A model generated the notes under the pieces. It saw only the letters and a list, made by a program, of their open reading frames with translations. It searched no databases and was not told the DNA's origin. Positions 1 to 8,543 of a DNA stretch of 64,000 nucleotides are shown here, one piece after another. A program made the translations under genes and the position numbers. Within the stretch, counting starts at the first letter, position 1. Each line of letters starts with the position of its first letter. This DNA comes from Allobosea sp. (GTDB taxonomy: Bacteria > Pseudomonadota > Alphaproteobacteria > Rhizobiales > Beijerinckiaceae): NCBI RefSeq assembly GCF_017308015.1, contig NZ_JAFKFW010000002.1, forward strand, positions 62,001 to 126,000, given 5' to 3'.

Positions 1-813
1 GGCACCGCGATCGGCGGACTTGACGCACTCGCCTTCGTCAACCAGCCAGTGATATGGCAGGGCGTCGCCAATCCCGCGGCACGGCTTGCCGCCGGTCCAA
101 GCCCGAGCCGCGCCTACAAGCTCGCGCTGATCGCCGGCGACGGCGACGCGACGCTCAAGCGCTCGATGAGCAGCCACGCTCGCAAGAAACTCAAGAACAA
201 GCATCGTCGCTTCCAGGATTTCGGCCCGTCAGTGCTGACGCGGGCGACGACACCCGGCGAGGCGGCCCGCATCATCGACGCCTTGCTGACACAAAAGGCA
301 CAGCGGTTCCGCGCCATGGGCCTGCCCGACCCCTTCGCCGAGCCGGCGATGCGTGCTTTTCTGGAGCGGGCGACCATGGATGACGGCTCAGGTCGCTCCG
401 CGATCGAGCTCTATGCCCTCGATCTCGACGGCCGAGCGGTGGCGACCTATGTCGGCGCGAGGCAGGGCGAACGCTTCTCTGGCATGGCGACCTCGTTCGA
501 CATGGCGAGCGAAACCGTCAAGACCAGTCCGGGCGAGCTGCTGCTGGCCGAGCTGATCCGCCTGAAAGCCCGCGAGGGCGTCGCGGTCTTCGATCTCGGC
601 GTCGGCGAGGCCCGTTACAAAACGACCTTCTGCGACGACCAGGACGATCTCGTCGACAGCTTCCTGCCATTGACCTTCAAGGGCCGCGTCTTCGCGCGCA
701 TCGCCCGGACGAAACGCGACCTGAAACGGCGGATCAAGCGCTCCCCTGCCGCCCTGAAGCTCGCTTACCGGGTCTCGGGCTGGCTGCGGGGCAAGCGCCC
801 CGAAGATGACTAG
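1..813 (+). CDS. GNAT-type acetyltransferase (CelD/BcsL-like), 5' end outside window
   Basis: The frame is open from base 1 and continues upstream of the first possible start (GTG at 49), so this is the C-terminal part of a longer protein. The residues before that GTG (ending VNQP) read as normal protein of the same family. The visible ~270 residues match the acetyltransferase fold of the CelD/BcsL group, found in cellulose and exopolysaccharide clusters; the late SPGELLLAELI and DLGVGEARYK segments are typical. The expected role is acylation of a polysaccharide precursor in the cytoplasm. The Wzz-type gene lies tail to tail 20 bp downstream, and the following genes are all surface-polysaccharide genes, which fits. 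Family is fairly sure, substrate is unknown. Confidence 0.75.
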   Translation, partial: GTAIGGLDALAFVNQPVIWQGVANPAARLAAGPSPSRAYKLALIAGDGDATLKRSMSSHARKKLKNKHRRFQDFGPSVLTRATTPGEAARIIDALLTQKAQRFRAMGLPDPFAEPAMRAFLERATMDDGSGRSAIELYALDLDGRAVATYVGARQGERFSGMATSFDMASETVKTSPGELLLAELIRLKAREGVAVFDLGVGEARYKTTFCDDQDDLVDSFLPLTFKGRVFARIARTKRDLKRRIKRSPAALKLAYRVSGWLRGKRPEDD

Positions 814-833
814 GACGCCCTCGCCTCACCGCA

Positions 834-2996
834 TCAGGCGCCGACGGTCATCTCCGGCCGCGAAACCGGAGGCGTCGGCCCGCCACCCTCGGCATCGAGG
901 ATCAGCGTGACCGGAGCCTCGGTCAGCTCGCTCAGACGATAGGCGGTCTCAAGAGCATGGCCGTTGCCGACCCGGCCGCTCATAACAAGTCCGGCCTGCG
1001 CCCGGCGCGCGATCGGCGCCAGCACCATGCCGTCGTCGTTCGAGGCTGCCGCGACCAGCACCCAGTCATAGGTCTCACACAGCGCGTCGAGCGCGACATC
1101 GACGAGATCGGGCGCGGCGAGCACCGCGTCGCGGCCGGCGCGGCCGGCGCCGATGCGATGCAGACGCGAACCCGGCGCCCGCATGATGATGTCAGAGAAC
1201 AGCGCCTCACCGGCGAGCAGTTCCGAGAATCCGGCCTCCCCGCCAGCATGGTCGGAGGAGAGATCGACGAGCACGCAGCGGCAGCGCTGAGCCAGCAGCT
1301 CGGCGAGGTCGCGCGGCCTTGCAGCCTCGTCACCGGCACCATCCAGCACCAGCGCCAGCGGCGCCATGCCACGCACCGGCTCGCGAGTCCGTTCGGCGAT
1401 CTCGGCCAATGTCAGCTCGGGACGATCGAGGTCGAGCCGGGTCTGACCGAGCTTCCCGGCATGGGTCAGCAAGCCGGCGACGCACGCATGACGCGGCGCG
1501 TCGGGCACCGGATCCGGCGCCTCCGTCTCGTCCTCGGTCGCGCCGGCGGAAACCCAGCGCGGCCCGCGCGGAGCGCCCGGCAGCGAGCGGCTCTGACCGT
1601 TGAGCAATTCGCGTGTCACGATGGTTGCCAGCGCGATCAGGAAGGTCGCGAGCGTCGAGACCAGCACAACAGGCAACTTCTTCGGAAAGGAGGCCTCCGT
1701 CGGCTCGACGGCGCGCGAGATGATACGGGCATCGGCCGGCGCGGCATTCATCGTGTCGCGCGCCACCGCTTCGCGATAGCGCTGCATATACTGCTCCAGT
1801 TGCTCGCGCAGCGTGCGGGCTTCGCGCTCCAGCGCGCGCAACTGGACTTCGCTGTCATTGGCGCTGGAGACGTTCTTCTTCTGCCCGTCGAGCGCGGCCT
1901 GGAAGCTCTCGACGCGCTGGCCGGCGATCTTGGCCTCGTTCTCGAGCGTGCGGACCGTGCGTTCGGCGGCGGCGCGGAGCTGGCCTTCCAGGTCGAAAAG
2001 CTGGGCGTTGAGCTCCTTGATCCGCGGATGCTCCGGCAGGAGGCTACGTGATTCCGCCGCGATCTGGGCGCGCAGGTTGACGCGCTGCTCGATCAGACGG
2101 CGGACGAGGTCGTTGTTGGCGACGTCCGGGATCTCGAACGTACGGCCCTGCTTGATGGCGTCGCGGATCAACCCGGCCTTGGCCTGCGCTTCGGCCTGCT
2201 GGCTGCGGGCGCCGGAGAGCTGCGTCGAGAGATCGGTGAGCTGCTGCGAAGTGATGGTGGTGTTGTTGGGACCGGCGAACAGGCCGTTCCTCGAGCGGAA
2301 ATCCTCGACCCTGGCCTCCGCTTCGGCCACGCGCTTGCGCAGGGGCTCGATCGTGGTCGAAAGCCAGTTCGAGGCACTGCGGGCGTTTTCCTGCTTCGCC
2401 GCCTCCTGGAACTCCAGATAGGTTTCGGCAATCGTGTTGGCCGCCTTGGCAGCGAGCGCCGCGTCCCGCGAGGTGAATTCGATGGAGACGATGCGCGACC
2501 GCGCAACGGGGAAGACAAGCAGCCGGTCGTAGTATTTCTCGAGAACGCGCTCCTCGGGGGAGCGGTCGGCCGGATGCCCTCCGAGCCCGATCATGACCGC
2601 GAGCTTGCGCACCGCGCTCACTGCACCGACGCCGGAATCGAACTCGGCATTGCCGACGAGTCCGATCCGCTTCACCGCCTCGCGCGCCAGGTCGCGGGAC
2701 ATGATGATCTGGACCTGGCTCTGTACCGCTTCGGAATCGAACTGGCCGCTATCCCCCGAGGCCTGCCCCGGCAGCGTATAGAAGCCACCGCGGCTTTCGA
2801 GCAGCAGCTTGGCTTCGCCTGTGTAGCGCGGCGTCACGATATTCACTGCGACGAAGGACAGGCCGAGAGCAGCGACCGTCGGCGCGATGATCCAGAACTT
2901 GCGGCGCTTGATCGCCGCCCAGAGGGCGGAGAGATCGAGCATGTCGCTCCGGGCTTCGCCGGCGCCGCGCGCATCAATCCCAGCTTGAGCGGTCAT
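834..2996 (-). CDS. Wzz/GNVR polysaccharide co-polymerase with degenerate kinase-like C-terminal domain
   Basis: A 720-residue inner-membrane protein that should control chain length and export of an exopolysaccharide (ExoP/GumC class). It has a Wzz domain with a first membrane segment near residues 34-54, a long periplasmic coiled-coil region, a GNVR-like stretch and a second membrane segment (LPVVLVSTLATFLIALATIV). The cytoplasmic C-terminal ~200 residues resemble a BY-kinase fold, with a CVLVDLSSD strand like Walker A' or B, but I see no GxxGxGK(S/T) loop and no C-terminal tyrosine cluster, so kinase activity is doubtful. The frame is open to a GTG at 3056. The ATG at 2996 is preferred because AGGTGGG lies just upstream of it. 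Confidence 0.85.
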   Translation of the reverse strand: MTAQAGIDARGAGEARSDMLDLSALWAAIKRRKFWIIAPTVAALGLSFVAVNIVTPRYTGEAKLLLESRGGFYTLPGQASGDSGQFDSEAVQSQVQIIMSRDLAREAVKRIGLVGNAEFDSGVGAVSAVRKLAVMIGLGGHPADRSPEERVLEKYYDRLLVFPVARSRIVSIEFTSRDAALAAKAANTIAETYLEFQEAAKQENARSASNWLSTTIEPLRKRVAEAEARVEDFRSRNGLFAGPNNTTITSQQLTDLSTQLSGARSQQAEAQAKAGLIRDAIKQGRTFEIPDVANNDLVRRLIEQRVNLRAQIAAESRSLLPEHPRIKELNAQLFDLEGQLRAAAERTVRTLENEAKIAGQRVESFQAALDGQKKNVSSANDSEVQLRALEREARTLREQLEQYMQRYREAVARDTMNAAPADARIISRAVEPTEASFPKKLPVVLVSTLATFLIALATIVTRELLNGQSRSLPGAPRGPRWVSAGATEDETEAPDPVPDAPRHACVAGLLTHAGKLGQTRLDLDRPELTLAEIAERTREPVRGMAPLALVLDGAGDEAARPRDLAELLAQRCRCVLVDLSSDHAGGEAGFSELLAGEALFSDIIMRAPGSRLHRIGAGRAGRDAVLAAPDLVDVALDALCETYDWVLVAAASNDDGMVLAPIARRAQAGLVMSGRVGNGHALETAYRLSELTEAPVTLILDAEGGGPTPPVSRPEMTVGA

Positions 2997-3261
2997 GGGC
3001 CCACCTATCGACGCAAAACTCTCGCCCCCGGAAGGGACGCGGGCGATATTGAACACTCGGTAAGCCTAATGAACCCCTAACAATCTCATCATCTTAGTTA
3101 ACATCACCAGCGGCATAGATACCCACTGCAGCGCCGCTTCTCGCCACTATCCGCCATACAAAGGGTGATGGGTTCAGAGCGCCTCGAAGTCGTGGTAGAC
3201 AGCCCCCGCAAGAATTGCCTACGACCTTTGGACGACCCTTCCGAGCCTAAAGTTACAAAAA

Positions 3262-3522
3262 TTGAACGACACCGAAGCTAAATCGCCCCGCAAACCTGAC
3301 CGCCGAAAACACGCCTTAAGAACAGTCGCCAAATTCGCAGGCGCAGCGGCTGCAATGACAGCGCTTCTTGTCGCCGCAGCACAGCTCTCAGAAGACGGCG
3401 ACGGCAATTCGCTCAACCTAGATCGGATCGCAATCGGGCTTGCAGGCTCATTGCTTATACTCGCCGCGCTCTGGGCGTTCGATTATTTCTTTCCCGAGCG
3501 TTCGGGCTCCGCGGAGGACTAG
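3262..3522 (+). CDS. small membrane protein, hypothetical
   Basis: An 86-residue ORF with a basic N-terminus (KSPRKPDRRKH) followed by two hydrophobic segments, AGAAAAMTALLVAAA and IAIGLAGSLLILAALWAF, so a two-helix inner-membrane protein is likely if it is expressed. The start would be TTG with no convincing ribosome binding site, which weakens the call. An internal ATG at MTALL would remove most of the first helix. Base composition is somewhat less GC-rich than its neighbours. It sits alone between the divergent co-polymerase and export-lipoprotein genes. I do not recognise the family. Confidence 0.4.
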   Translation: MNDTEAKSPRKPDRRKHALRTVAKFAGAAAAMTALLVAAAQLSEDGDGNSLNLDRIAIGLAGSLLILAALWAFDYFFPERSGSAED

Positions 3523-3985
3523 GAGCCAGCAGCGATCCATCTGGATTGCTTTAGCCGAGCACGGCTAACGTTTTCATGATGGACGGTGAGGCACTCCCGT
3601 TTTCGCAGGCCCGGCCGGTCGAGGACGCCGCATTTCCCGCCCCGAATGCCGGGCCATTCGTAAACGATGAACAACCGGACTGCGCGAGATGAGCCTGCTC
3701 GACGACGCGAAAGCAGCGATATAGATGAGAGCCCCCCGACGCGCGGTAAGGAAGATTAACGACCTGTTACCGCCATTCCGAACACCGACTTCATCCGCCC
3801 TTCAGCGAGAGCCGCGAGTTTTGAGTCGCTCGACCAAACGTGTCGCCGTGATCGAGCCGCTGCCGACTGCAGCTACCCCCACAGCCTAGCAGTCGGCAGC
3901 GTTTTCGCGCGCCTTCTCCATCGAAAACGCCCCTAAACGAGACCTGCGTCCGCCGCCCGGTGCTCGCGGGAAGTGTTTGTTAACC
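3523..3985. other. intergenic leader region before the polysaccharide export gene
   Basis: There is no convincing gene in these ~460 bases. The main structure is the 13-bp stem-loop at 3858-3901 (listed separately). The region probably carries the promoter for the export-lipoprotein and glycosyltransferase genes, but I cannot point to clear -35/-10 boxes. Confidence 0.5.
3858..3901 (+). terminator. 13-bp perfect stem-loop followed by TTTT
   Basis: The arms CGCTGCCGACTGC (3858-3870) and GCAGTCGGCAGCG (3889-3901) are exact inverse complements with an 18-base loop, followed by TTTT at 3902. In plus orientation it resembles an intrinsic terminator. It lies ~85-130 bp before the export-lipoprotein start, so it could be the terminator of a leader transcript or an attenuator. 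Confidence 0.5.
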
Positions 3986-4591
3986 ATGCCGAGCCTAAAG
4001 ATCGGCCAGTTCTGCATGGGTAAGCCAGTGATGGGTCGACGCTTCGCCTCTCTCGCCTTGGCCGCCGCCATGACCGCGGGAGCCTGCGCACCCCGCTATC
4101 CGGCGGCGGACTATGCGCTCACCGAGCCGGCAGGCCCTTACAGGCTCGCCAGCGGCGACCGGCTGCGCGTCATCGTCTTCGGACAGGACAATCTTTCCAA
4201 TATCTACGCCGTCGACGGCGCCGGGCGCATCGCCATGCCGCTGATCGGCTCGGTCGAAGCGCAGGGACGCACGACACAGCAACTCGCCCAGGCGATCGAA
4301 GCCAGGCTGCGCGGCGGCTATCTGCGCGAACCCAAGGTCTCGGTCGAGGTCGACACCTACCGGCCCTTCTTCGTCCTCGGTGAGGTCACCCAATCCGGCC
4401 AGTTCCCGTATGTGAACGGCATGACGGTGCAGACCGCGGTCGCCATCGCCGGTGGTTTCACGCCGCGCGGCCAGCGCAACTCCGCCGAGGTAACGCGCCA
4501 GATCGAGGGCCAGCCCGTGACTGCGACCGTGCCGATCACCTATCCGGTGCAGCCCGGCGACACCATCGTCATCAAGGAACGCTGGTTCTGA
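3986..4591 (+). CDS. polysaccharide export lipoprotein (Wza/ExoF-like, SLBB)
   Basis: An outer-membrane/periplasmic component of polysaccharide export. A lipobox (TAGAC) follows a hydrophobic stretch, so the mature protein is probably lipidated. It then has a Poly_export domain (YRLASGDRLRVIVFGQ) and an SLBB-type domain (FFVLGEVTQSGQFPYV), with a short tail ending PGDTIVIKERWF. Its ~200 residues fit the short Hyphomicrobiales version rather than full-length E. coli Wza. Start choice is open: ATG 3986 has GGGAAG about 11 bases upstream, while ATG 4031 would place the lipobox Cys at residue 19 and gives a more typical signal peptide. It is followed 16 bp later by a glycosyltransferase, probably in the same operon. 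Confidence 0.88.
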   Translation: MPSLKIGQFCMGKPVMGRRFASLALAAAMTAGACAPRYPAADYALTEPAGPYRLASGDRLRVIVFGQDNLSNIYAVDGAGRIAMPLIGSVEAQGRTTQQLAQAIEARLRGGYLREPKVSVEVDTYRPFFVLGEVTQSGQFPYVNGMTVQTAVAIAGGFTPRGQRNSAEVTRQIEGQPVTATVPITYPVQPGDTIVIKERWF

Positions 4592-4607
4592 GCTCGCAGC
4601 GCGCGCC

Positions 4608-5774
4608 ATGACGGAGAGCATCGCCGCCCGCCCCCTGAAGATCCTGCATGTCTTCCGTGCACCGATCGGCGGGCTGTTCAGACATGTCCTCGACGTGGCG
4701 CGCGGCCAGGCCGAGCGCGGGCACGATGTCGGCATCTTCTGTGATTCCAGCACCGGCGGGGCGCGGGCCGACGAAGTCTTTCGCGAACTCGCCGGCCGGT
4801 TGGCGCTTGGCGTGACGCGGGTGCCGATGTCGCGTTACCCGAGCGGCACCGATCTCAGGGCGCAGCTCTCGGAGATATCGCTACGCCGGCGCCTCGCCCC
4901 GGACGTGGTGCATTGCCACGGCTCCAAAGGCGGAGTCTATGGCCGCATCCCCGCACTGTTTTCGCCCCGTCGAGGCTATGTCACCGCCTATACGCCGCAT
5001 GGCGGCAGCTTCAATTACAAGCCCGGCAGCGCGGAGCATAAAGTCTACATGAGCGTCGAACGCCTGCTCGAAGGCGCGACCGACATGTTCCTGTTCGAGA
5101 GCGGTTTCATCGCCGGCCGCTTCGAGGCCCATATCGGCCACATGCCGCGCACGGACCATCGGATCGTGCTCAACGGCGTCTCCGATGCCGAGTTCGAGCC
5201 CGTCGACCATGGGGCCTCGGAGTTCGATCTGCTCTATCTGGGGGAACTGCGCTCGGCCAAGGGCGTGGACACCCTGATCGATGCGCTGGCGCTGCTGCGC
5301 CGCCGGAACGGCCTGACGCCGCGGATTCTCGTCATCGGCTCGGGGCCGGACGAAGACGAATTGAAACAGTTGACGCACGAGCGCGGCATTGCCGGCCAAT
5401 GCGTCTTCGAGCCGCCGGCGCCGATCCGCAAGGCGTTGGCGCGCGCACGCGCGATGGTCATCCCGTCACGCGCCGAATCCCTGCCCTATGTCATCCTGGA
5501 AGCGGCGGCAGCCGCGCAGCCCTTGATCTCGACCGATGTCGGCGGCATCGGCGAAATCTACGGCCCCAACCACCGCGATCGCCTGATCCCCGCGAACGAT
5601 CCGACGATTCTGGCCGGGGCGATCCAGGCCATGCTGGAGATGTCTCAGGCCGAGCGCCTCGCTCAGGCAGCGGATCTCGCCGGTCACGTCCGGCAGAATT
5701 TCCGCCTGGGCGACATGATCGACGGCGTCATCGCCGGCTATCGCGTCGCGTTGACGGCGCGCGGCATTTCCTGA
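4608..5774 (+). CDS. glycosyltransferase family 4 (GT-B fold)
   Basis: A 388-residue cytoplasmic retaining glycosyltransferase. The N-terminal domain starts with ILHVFRAPIGGLFRH and the nucleotide-sugar domain contains DLLYLGELRSAKGVDTLI. The E-x7-E motif of GT4 enzymes is present in PSRAESLPYVILEAA. It should add a sugar to the lipid-linked polysaccharide precursor started by the WcaJ-type enzyme encoded at 6990. It lies 16 bp after the export lipoprotein with no clear Shine-Dalgarno of its own, suggesting translational coupling. The sugar donor cannot be read from sequence. Confidence 0.88.
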   Translation: MTESIAARPLKILHVFRAPIGGLFRHVLDVARGQAERGHDVGIFCDSSTGGARADEVFRELAGRLALGVTRVPMSRYPSGTDLRAQLSEISLRRRLAPDVVHCHGSKGGVYGRIPALFSPRRGYVTAYTPHGGSFNYKPGSAEHKVYMSVERLLEGATDMFLFESGFIAGRFEAHIGHMPRTDHRIVLNGVSDAEFEPVDHGASEFDLLYLGELRSAKGVDTLIDALALLRRRNGLTPRILVIGSGPDEDELKQLTHERGIAGQCVFEPPAPIRKALARARAMVIPSRAESLPYVILEAAAAAQPLISTDVGGIGEIYGPNHRDRLIPANDPTILAGAIQAMLEMSQAERLAQAADLAGHVRQNFRLGDMIDGVIAGYRVALTARGIS

Positions 5775-5784
5775 AGCCCGTGGC

Positions 5785-6120
5785 TCAAACCATCTTCAGC
5801 GCGACAACGCCGACAACCACGAGCAGGATGCCGAGCCAGCCCGCCGGCCTGATCCGCTGACCGAAGACCAGCGCGCCGATGATCGCCGTGATCACCAGTC
5901 CCGCTCCGCCCCAGACCGCATAGGCAACCGAAAGGTCCATGCCCTCGATCGCCTGGGCAAGCGCCGCGAAGGCGCCCATGACGAGGGCAATACCGCCACC
6001 ACCCATCACCCGGTGGGTCATGCCGTCAGAGAGCTTGAGCAGATAGGTGCCGCCGATTTCGAGCGTGACGGCAAGCAGGAGCCAGAGAAACGGTGCAGCC
6101 TGCACGAAGGAGGCATTCAC
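5785..6120 (-). CDS. SMR family efflux protein, second gene of a pair
   Basis: A 111-residue small multidrug resistance protein with four hydrophobic helices. The first helix carries the essential membrane Glu (LLLAVTLEIGGTYLLK), and the helix-4 region (ALVFGQRIRPAGWLGILLVVVGVVAL) is typical. It overlaps the upstream SMR gene by 4 bp (ATGA), so the two proteins are probably made together and may form a hetero-oligomer, as in EbrAB or MdtIJ. Substrate unknown; the LEIGGTYLLK pattern is closer to EmrE-type than to guanidine exporters, but that is a judgement by eye. Confidence 0.85.
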   Translation of the reverse strand: MNASFVQAAPFLWLLLAVTLEIGGTYLLKLSDGMTHRVMGGGGIALVMGAFAALAQAIEGMDLSVAYAVWGGAGLVITAIIGALVFGQRIRPAGWLGILLVVVGVVALKMV

Positions 6121-6470
6121 GCGAGCCTCCCGTGATCCTCGCTGCGTTCATGCACCACCCCATTCTCGATGAGGAGGATACCGGCCAGAATCGCGGCCAG
6201 GCCAGCCGCACGGGCAGCCGTCAGATGCTCGCCGAAGAGCATATGCCCGATCAGCGCGATGCCGATGATGCCGAGACCTTCCCAGACGGCATAAGCGACC
6301 GCCATCGGGATGACGCGCAGCGCGATGCTGAGCAGGATGAAAGAGAAGCCGATCAGGACCAGCGGCAATGTGCCGACGAGCCATGAGGTGGAGACGGCCG
6401 ACTTCAGCGCCGCCGTCGCGACGATCTCGACGGCGATGGCCGCGAGCAGAACCAACCAATGAAAAGACAT
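6117..6470 (-). CDS. SMR family efflux protein, first gene of a pair
   Basis: A 117-residue SMR protein with four hydrophobic helices and the conserved helix-1 Glu (AAIAVEIVATAALKSA). The start is set at the ATG giving MSFHWLVLLAA; an in-frame ATG three codons earlier (6479) is possible, and neither has a strong ribosome binding site. It overlaps the second SMR gene by 4 bp and is transcribed against the surrounding polysaccharide genes. A proton-coupled export role is known for the family. Which compound it exports, and why it sits inside a polysaccharide region, is not visible. Confidence 0.85.
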   Translation of the reverse strand: MSFHWLVLLAAIAVEIVATAALKSAVSTSWLVGTLPLVLIGFSFILLSIALRVIPMAVAYAVWEGLGIIGIALIGHMLFGEHLTAARAAGLAAILAGILLIENGVVHERSEDHGRLA

Positions 6471-6989
6471 GTTGCACACGGGCGAAGCCGGCGCTGAACG
6501 TCACAGGTGCGACGCAGGGACAGCCAAGCAATCGTTAGAGTTTTAAATCGACAGATCCGAAAAGAAGACTGAGCCGGAGCTTTGCTCCAGCAACCGACGC
6601 CACAGGAAAAATACCTGTCGAGGCGCGGCGCCCTTCTTGAGCGTTATATGCTTCTCAGACACTCATCGAAAGCCAATATGCCCGGACCAGCCCAATCTGT
6701 CAACTCGCGATCACTTGCAATAACAACCACTTGCGGGAAATCGAAGCTTTTCAGGCCAAGGCGGACCTGTGCCAAATCACTGGCCGACCAAGATAAAATC
6801 AACTTTTTCGCTATCGCGTTTTCGCGGAGCATAACGGGGGTCGGCAGGAGCCGCCGCCATGCCTTGAAGGCTTGCGAATCCACCGAAACAGCGAGGGGTC
6901 CGATTAAGCGTTCCGTGAGCAATTTCGGATAGAGCCGAACCGGGAGCGCCGCCCCCCGGCGCGGCGCTCCGAGTTGAGGGTGGAGGGCC
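6471..6989. other. intergenic region before the WcaJ-type gene
   Basis: About 520 bases without a convincing gene. A 116-residue open frame at 6582-6932 has no recognisable protein features. The region separates the divergent SMR pair and the WcaJ-type gene and should carry both promoters. The only strong structure is the stem-loop at 6943-6970. Confidence 0.5.
6943..6970 (+). promoter_or_regulatory. 10-bp perfect stem-loop next to the ribosome binding site
   Basis: GGAGCGCCGC (6943-6952) and GCGGCGCTCC (6961-6970) are exact inverse complements with an 8-base loop. The hairpin ends about 10 bases before the GGAGGG ribosome binding site (6982-6987) of the WcaJ-type gene, so it would lie in the 5' untranslated leader. 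A role in translation or mRNA stability is inferred. Confidence 0.45.
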
Positions 6990-8543
6990 ATGGGGACTTT
7001 CGACGTCCGCGATATGATGAAGGCGGACGCGGCCGCCTCGGCAACGCCAGCCATGTTCGGCGGGACCGAGAAGGAGCAGACACGGCGCTTCCACCCGCTG
7101 GCCGAGCGGATCGCGGCCATCCCCGTCAAGCCGACACTCTCCCCGGTGATGATCGAAGGCGTGGCCCGGCTGCTCGACCTGATCGCCGTGCTCGGCACGG
7201 GTGGACTGATCTACTGGCTCTATGCCGCCGGCAAGGTCGAATACACGCTGCCCTATCAGGTTACGGTCGGCGCGCTGGCTCTCGGCTCGCTGACGCTCTT
7301 CCAGACGTTGCAGCTCTATCCGATCGGCGCGCTGCGCCATTTCATCGGGAGTGCCGTCAGGCTGGTCGCCGGCTGGACCATGCTTTTCCTGGTGGCGCTT
7401 GCGACCTTCTTCTTCCTGAAGATCGGCGACCAGGTTTCACGCGTCTGGCTGGTGGGGTTCTACTTCTCCGGTGCCGGCGCCCTGCTCGCCGGCCGCCTGA
7501 TCATGACGACGGGCGTGCGCCATCTCACCCGCACCGGCCGGCTGGAGCGGCGCACGGCGATCGTCGGCGGCGGCGAAGCGGGCGAGGCCCTGATCCGCGC
7601 CCTGGAAAGCCAGAAGGATACGGGCCTGCGCATCTGCGGCGTGTTCGACGACCGCAACGACGAGCGCTCGCCCGATCTCGTCGCCGGCTACCCCAAACTC
7701 GGCACGATCGACGATCTTGTCGAATTCGCGCGCCGCACCAAGCTCGACCTCGTCATCTTCACCTTGCCGATCTCGGCCGAGGCGCGGCTTCTGACCATGC
7801 TGCGCAAGCTCTGGGTGCTGCCGATCGACATCCGCCTATCCGCCCATATGTCGAAACTGCGCCTGCGGCCGCGCTCCTATTCCTACTTCGGCGCCGTCCC
7901 GGTCCTCGATGTCTTCGACCGTCCGATCGCCGACTGGGACATCGTCGTCAAATGGGTGTTCGACAAGGTCGCCGGAACGCTCGCGCTGATCGCCCTCTCG
8001 CCGGTGATGCTGGCGACGGCGATCGCGATCAAGCTCGATTCCAGCGGGCCGGTCTTTTTCCGCCAGAAACGCTACGGCTTCAACAACGAGACCGTCGGCG
8101 TTCTGAAGTTCCGCTCGCTGCGCAACGACATGGCCGACCATGCCGCGGCCAAGCAGGTCACCAAGGACGATCCGCGCGTGACCCGCGTCGGCCGCTTCAT
8201 CCGCAAGACCTCGATCGACGAGCTGCCGCAACTCCTGAACGTGGTTTTCAAGGGCGACCTCTCTCTGGTCGGCCCACGTCCGCATGCCATCCATGCCAAG
8301 ACGTCTAACCGCGCCTACGAGCAGGTGGTGGACGGCTATTTCGCGCGCCACAAGGTCAAGCCTGGCATCACCGGCTGGGCCCAGATCAACGGTTGGCGCG
8401 GCGAGACCGATACCGACGAGAAGATCCAGCGGCGCGTCGAGCACGACCTCTACTATATCGAGAACTGGTCCGTGCTACTGGACCTCTACATCCTGCTGAA
8501 GACGCCATTCTCGCTGCTGACCAAGAACGAGAACGCCTATTGA
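6990..8543 (+). CDS. undecaprenyl-phosphate sugar phosphotransferase (WcaJ/ExoY family)
   Basis: A 517-residue inner-membrane enzyme that should start polysaccharide synthesis by moving a sugar-1-phosphate, probably glucose, from a nucleotide sugar to undecaprenyl phosphate. The N-terminal half has four or five hydrophobic helices, then a Rossmann-like domain (AIVGGGEAGEALIRAL). The C-terminal catalytic domain has the family signatures GPVFFRQKRYG, LKFRSLR, RVGRFIRKTSIDELPQ and DLSLVGPRP. Length matches the family. GAGGGTGGAGGG precedes the ATG. The next gene overlaps its stop codon, so the two are co-translated. Confidence 0.92.
   Translation: MGTFDVRDMMKADAAASATPAMFGGTEKEQTRRFHPLAERIAAIPVKPTLSPVMIEGVARLLDLIAVLGTGGLIYWLYAAGKVEYTLPYQVTVGALALGSLTLFQTLQLYPIGALRHFIGSAVRLVAGWTMLFLVALATFFFLKIGDQVSRVWLVGFYFSGAGALLAGRLIMTTGVRHLTRTGRLERRTAIVGGGEAGEALIRALESQKDTGLRICGVFDDRNDERSPDLVAGYPKLGTIDDLVEFARRTKLDLVIFTLPISAEARLLTMLRKLWVLPIDIRLSAHMSKLRLRPRSYSYFGAVPVLDVFDRPIADWDIVVKWVFDKVAGTLALIALSPVMLATAIAIKLDSSGPVFFRQKRYGFNNETVGVLKFRSLRNDMADHAAAKQVTKDDPRVTRVGRFIRKTSIDELPQLLNVVFKGDLSLVGPRPHAIHAKTSNRAYEQVVDGYFARHKVKPGITGWAQINGWRGETDTDEKIQRRVEHDLYYIENWSVLLDLYILLKTPFSLLTKNENAY

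Noticed and set aside
6582-6932. 116-codon open frame between the SMR pair and the WcaJ-type gene
   Set aside because: It has no ribosome binding site, no domain, and unusual residue composition. I left it as intergenic.
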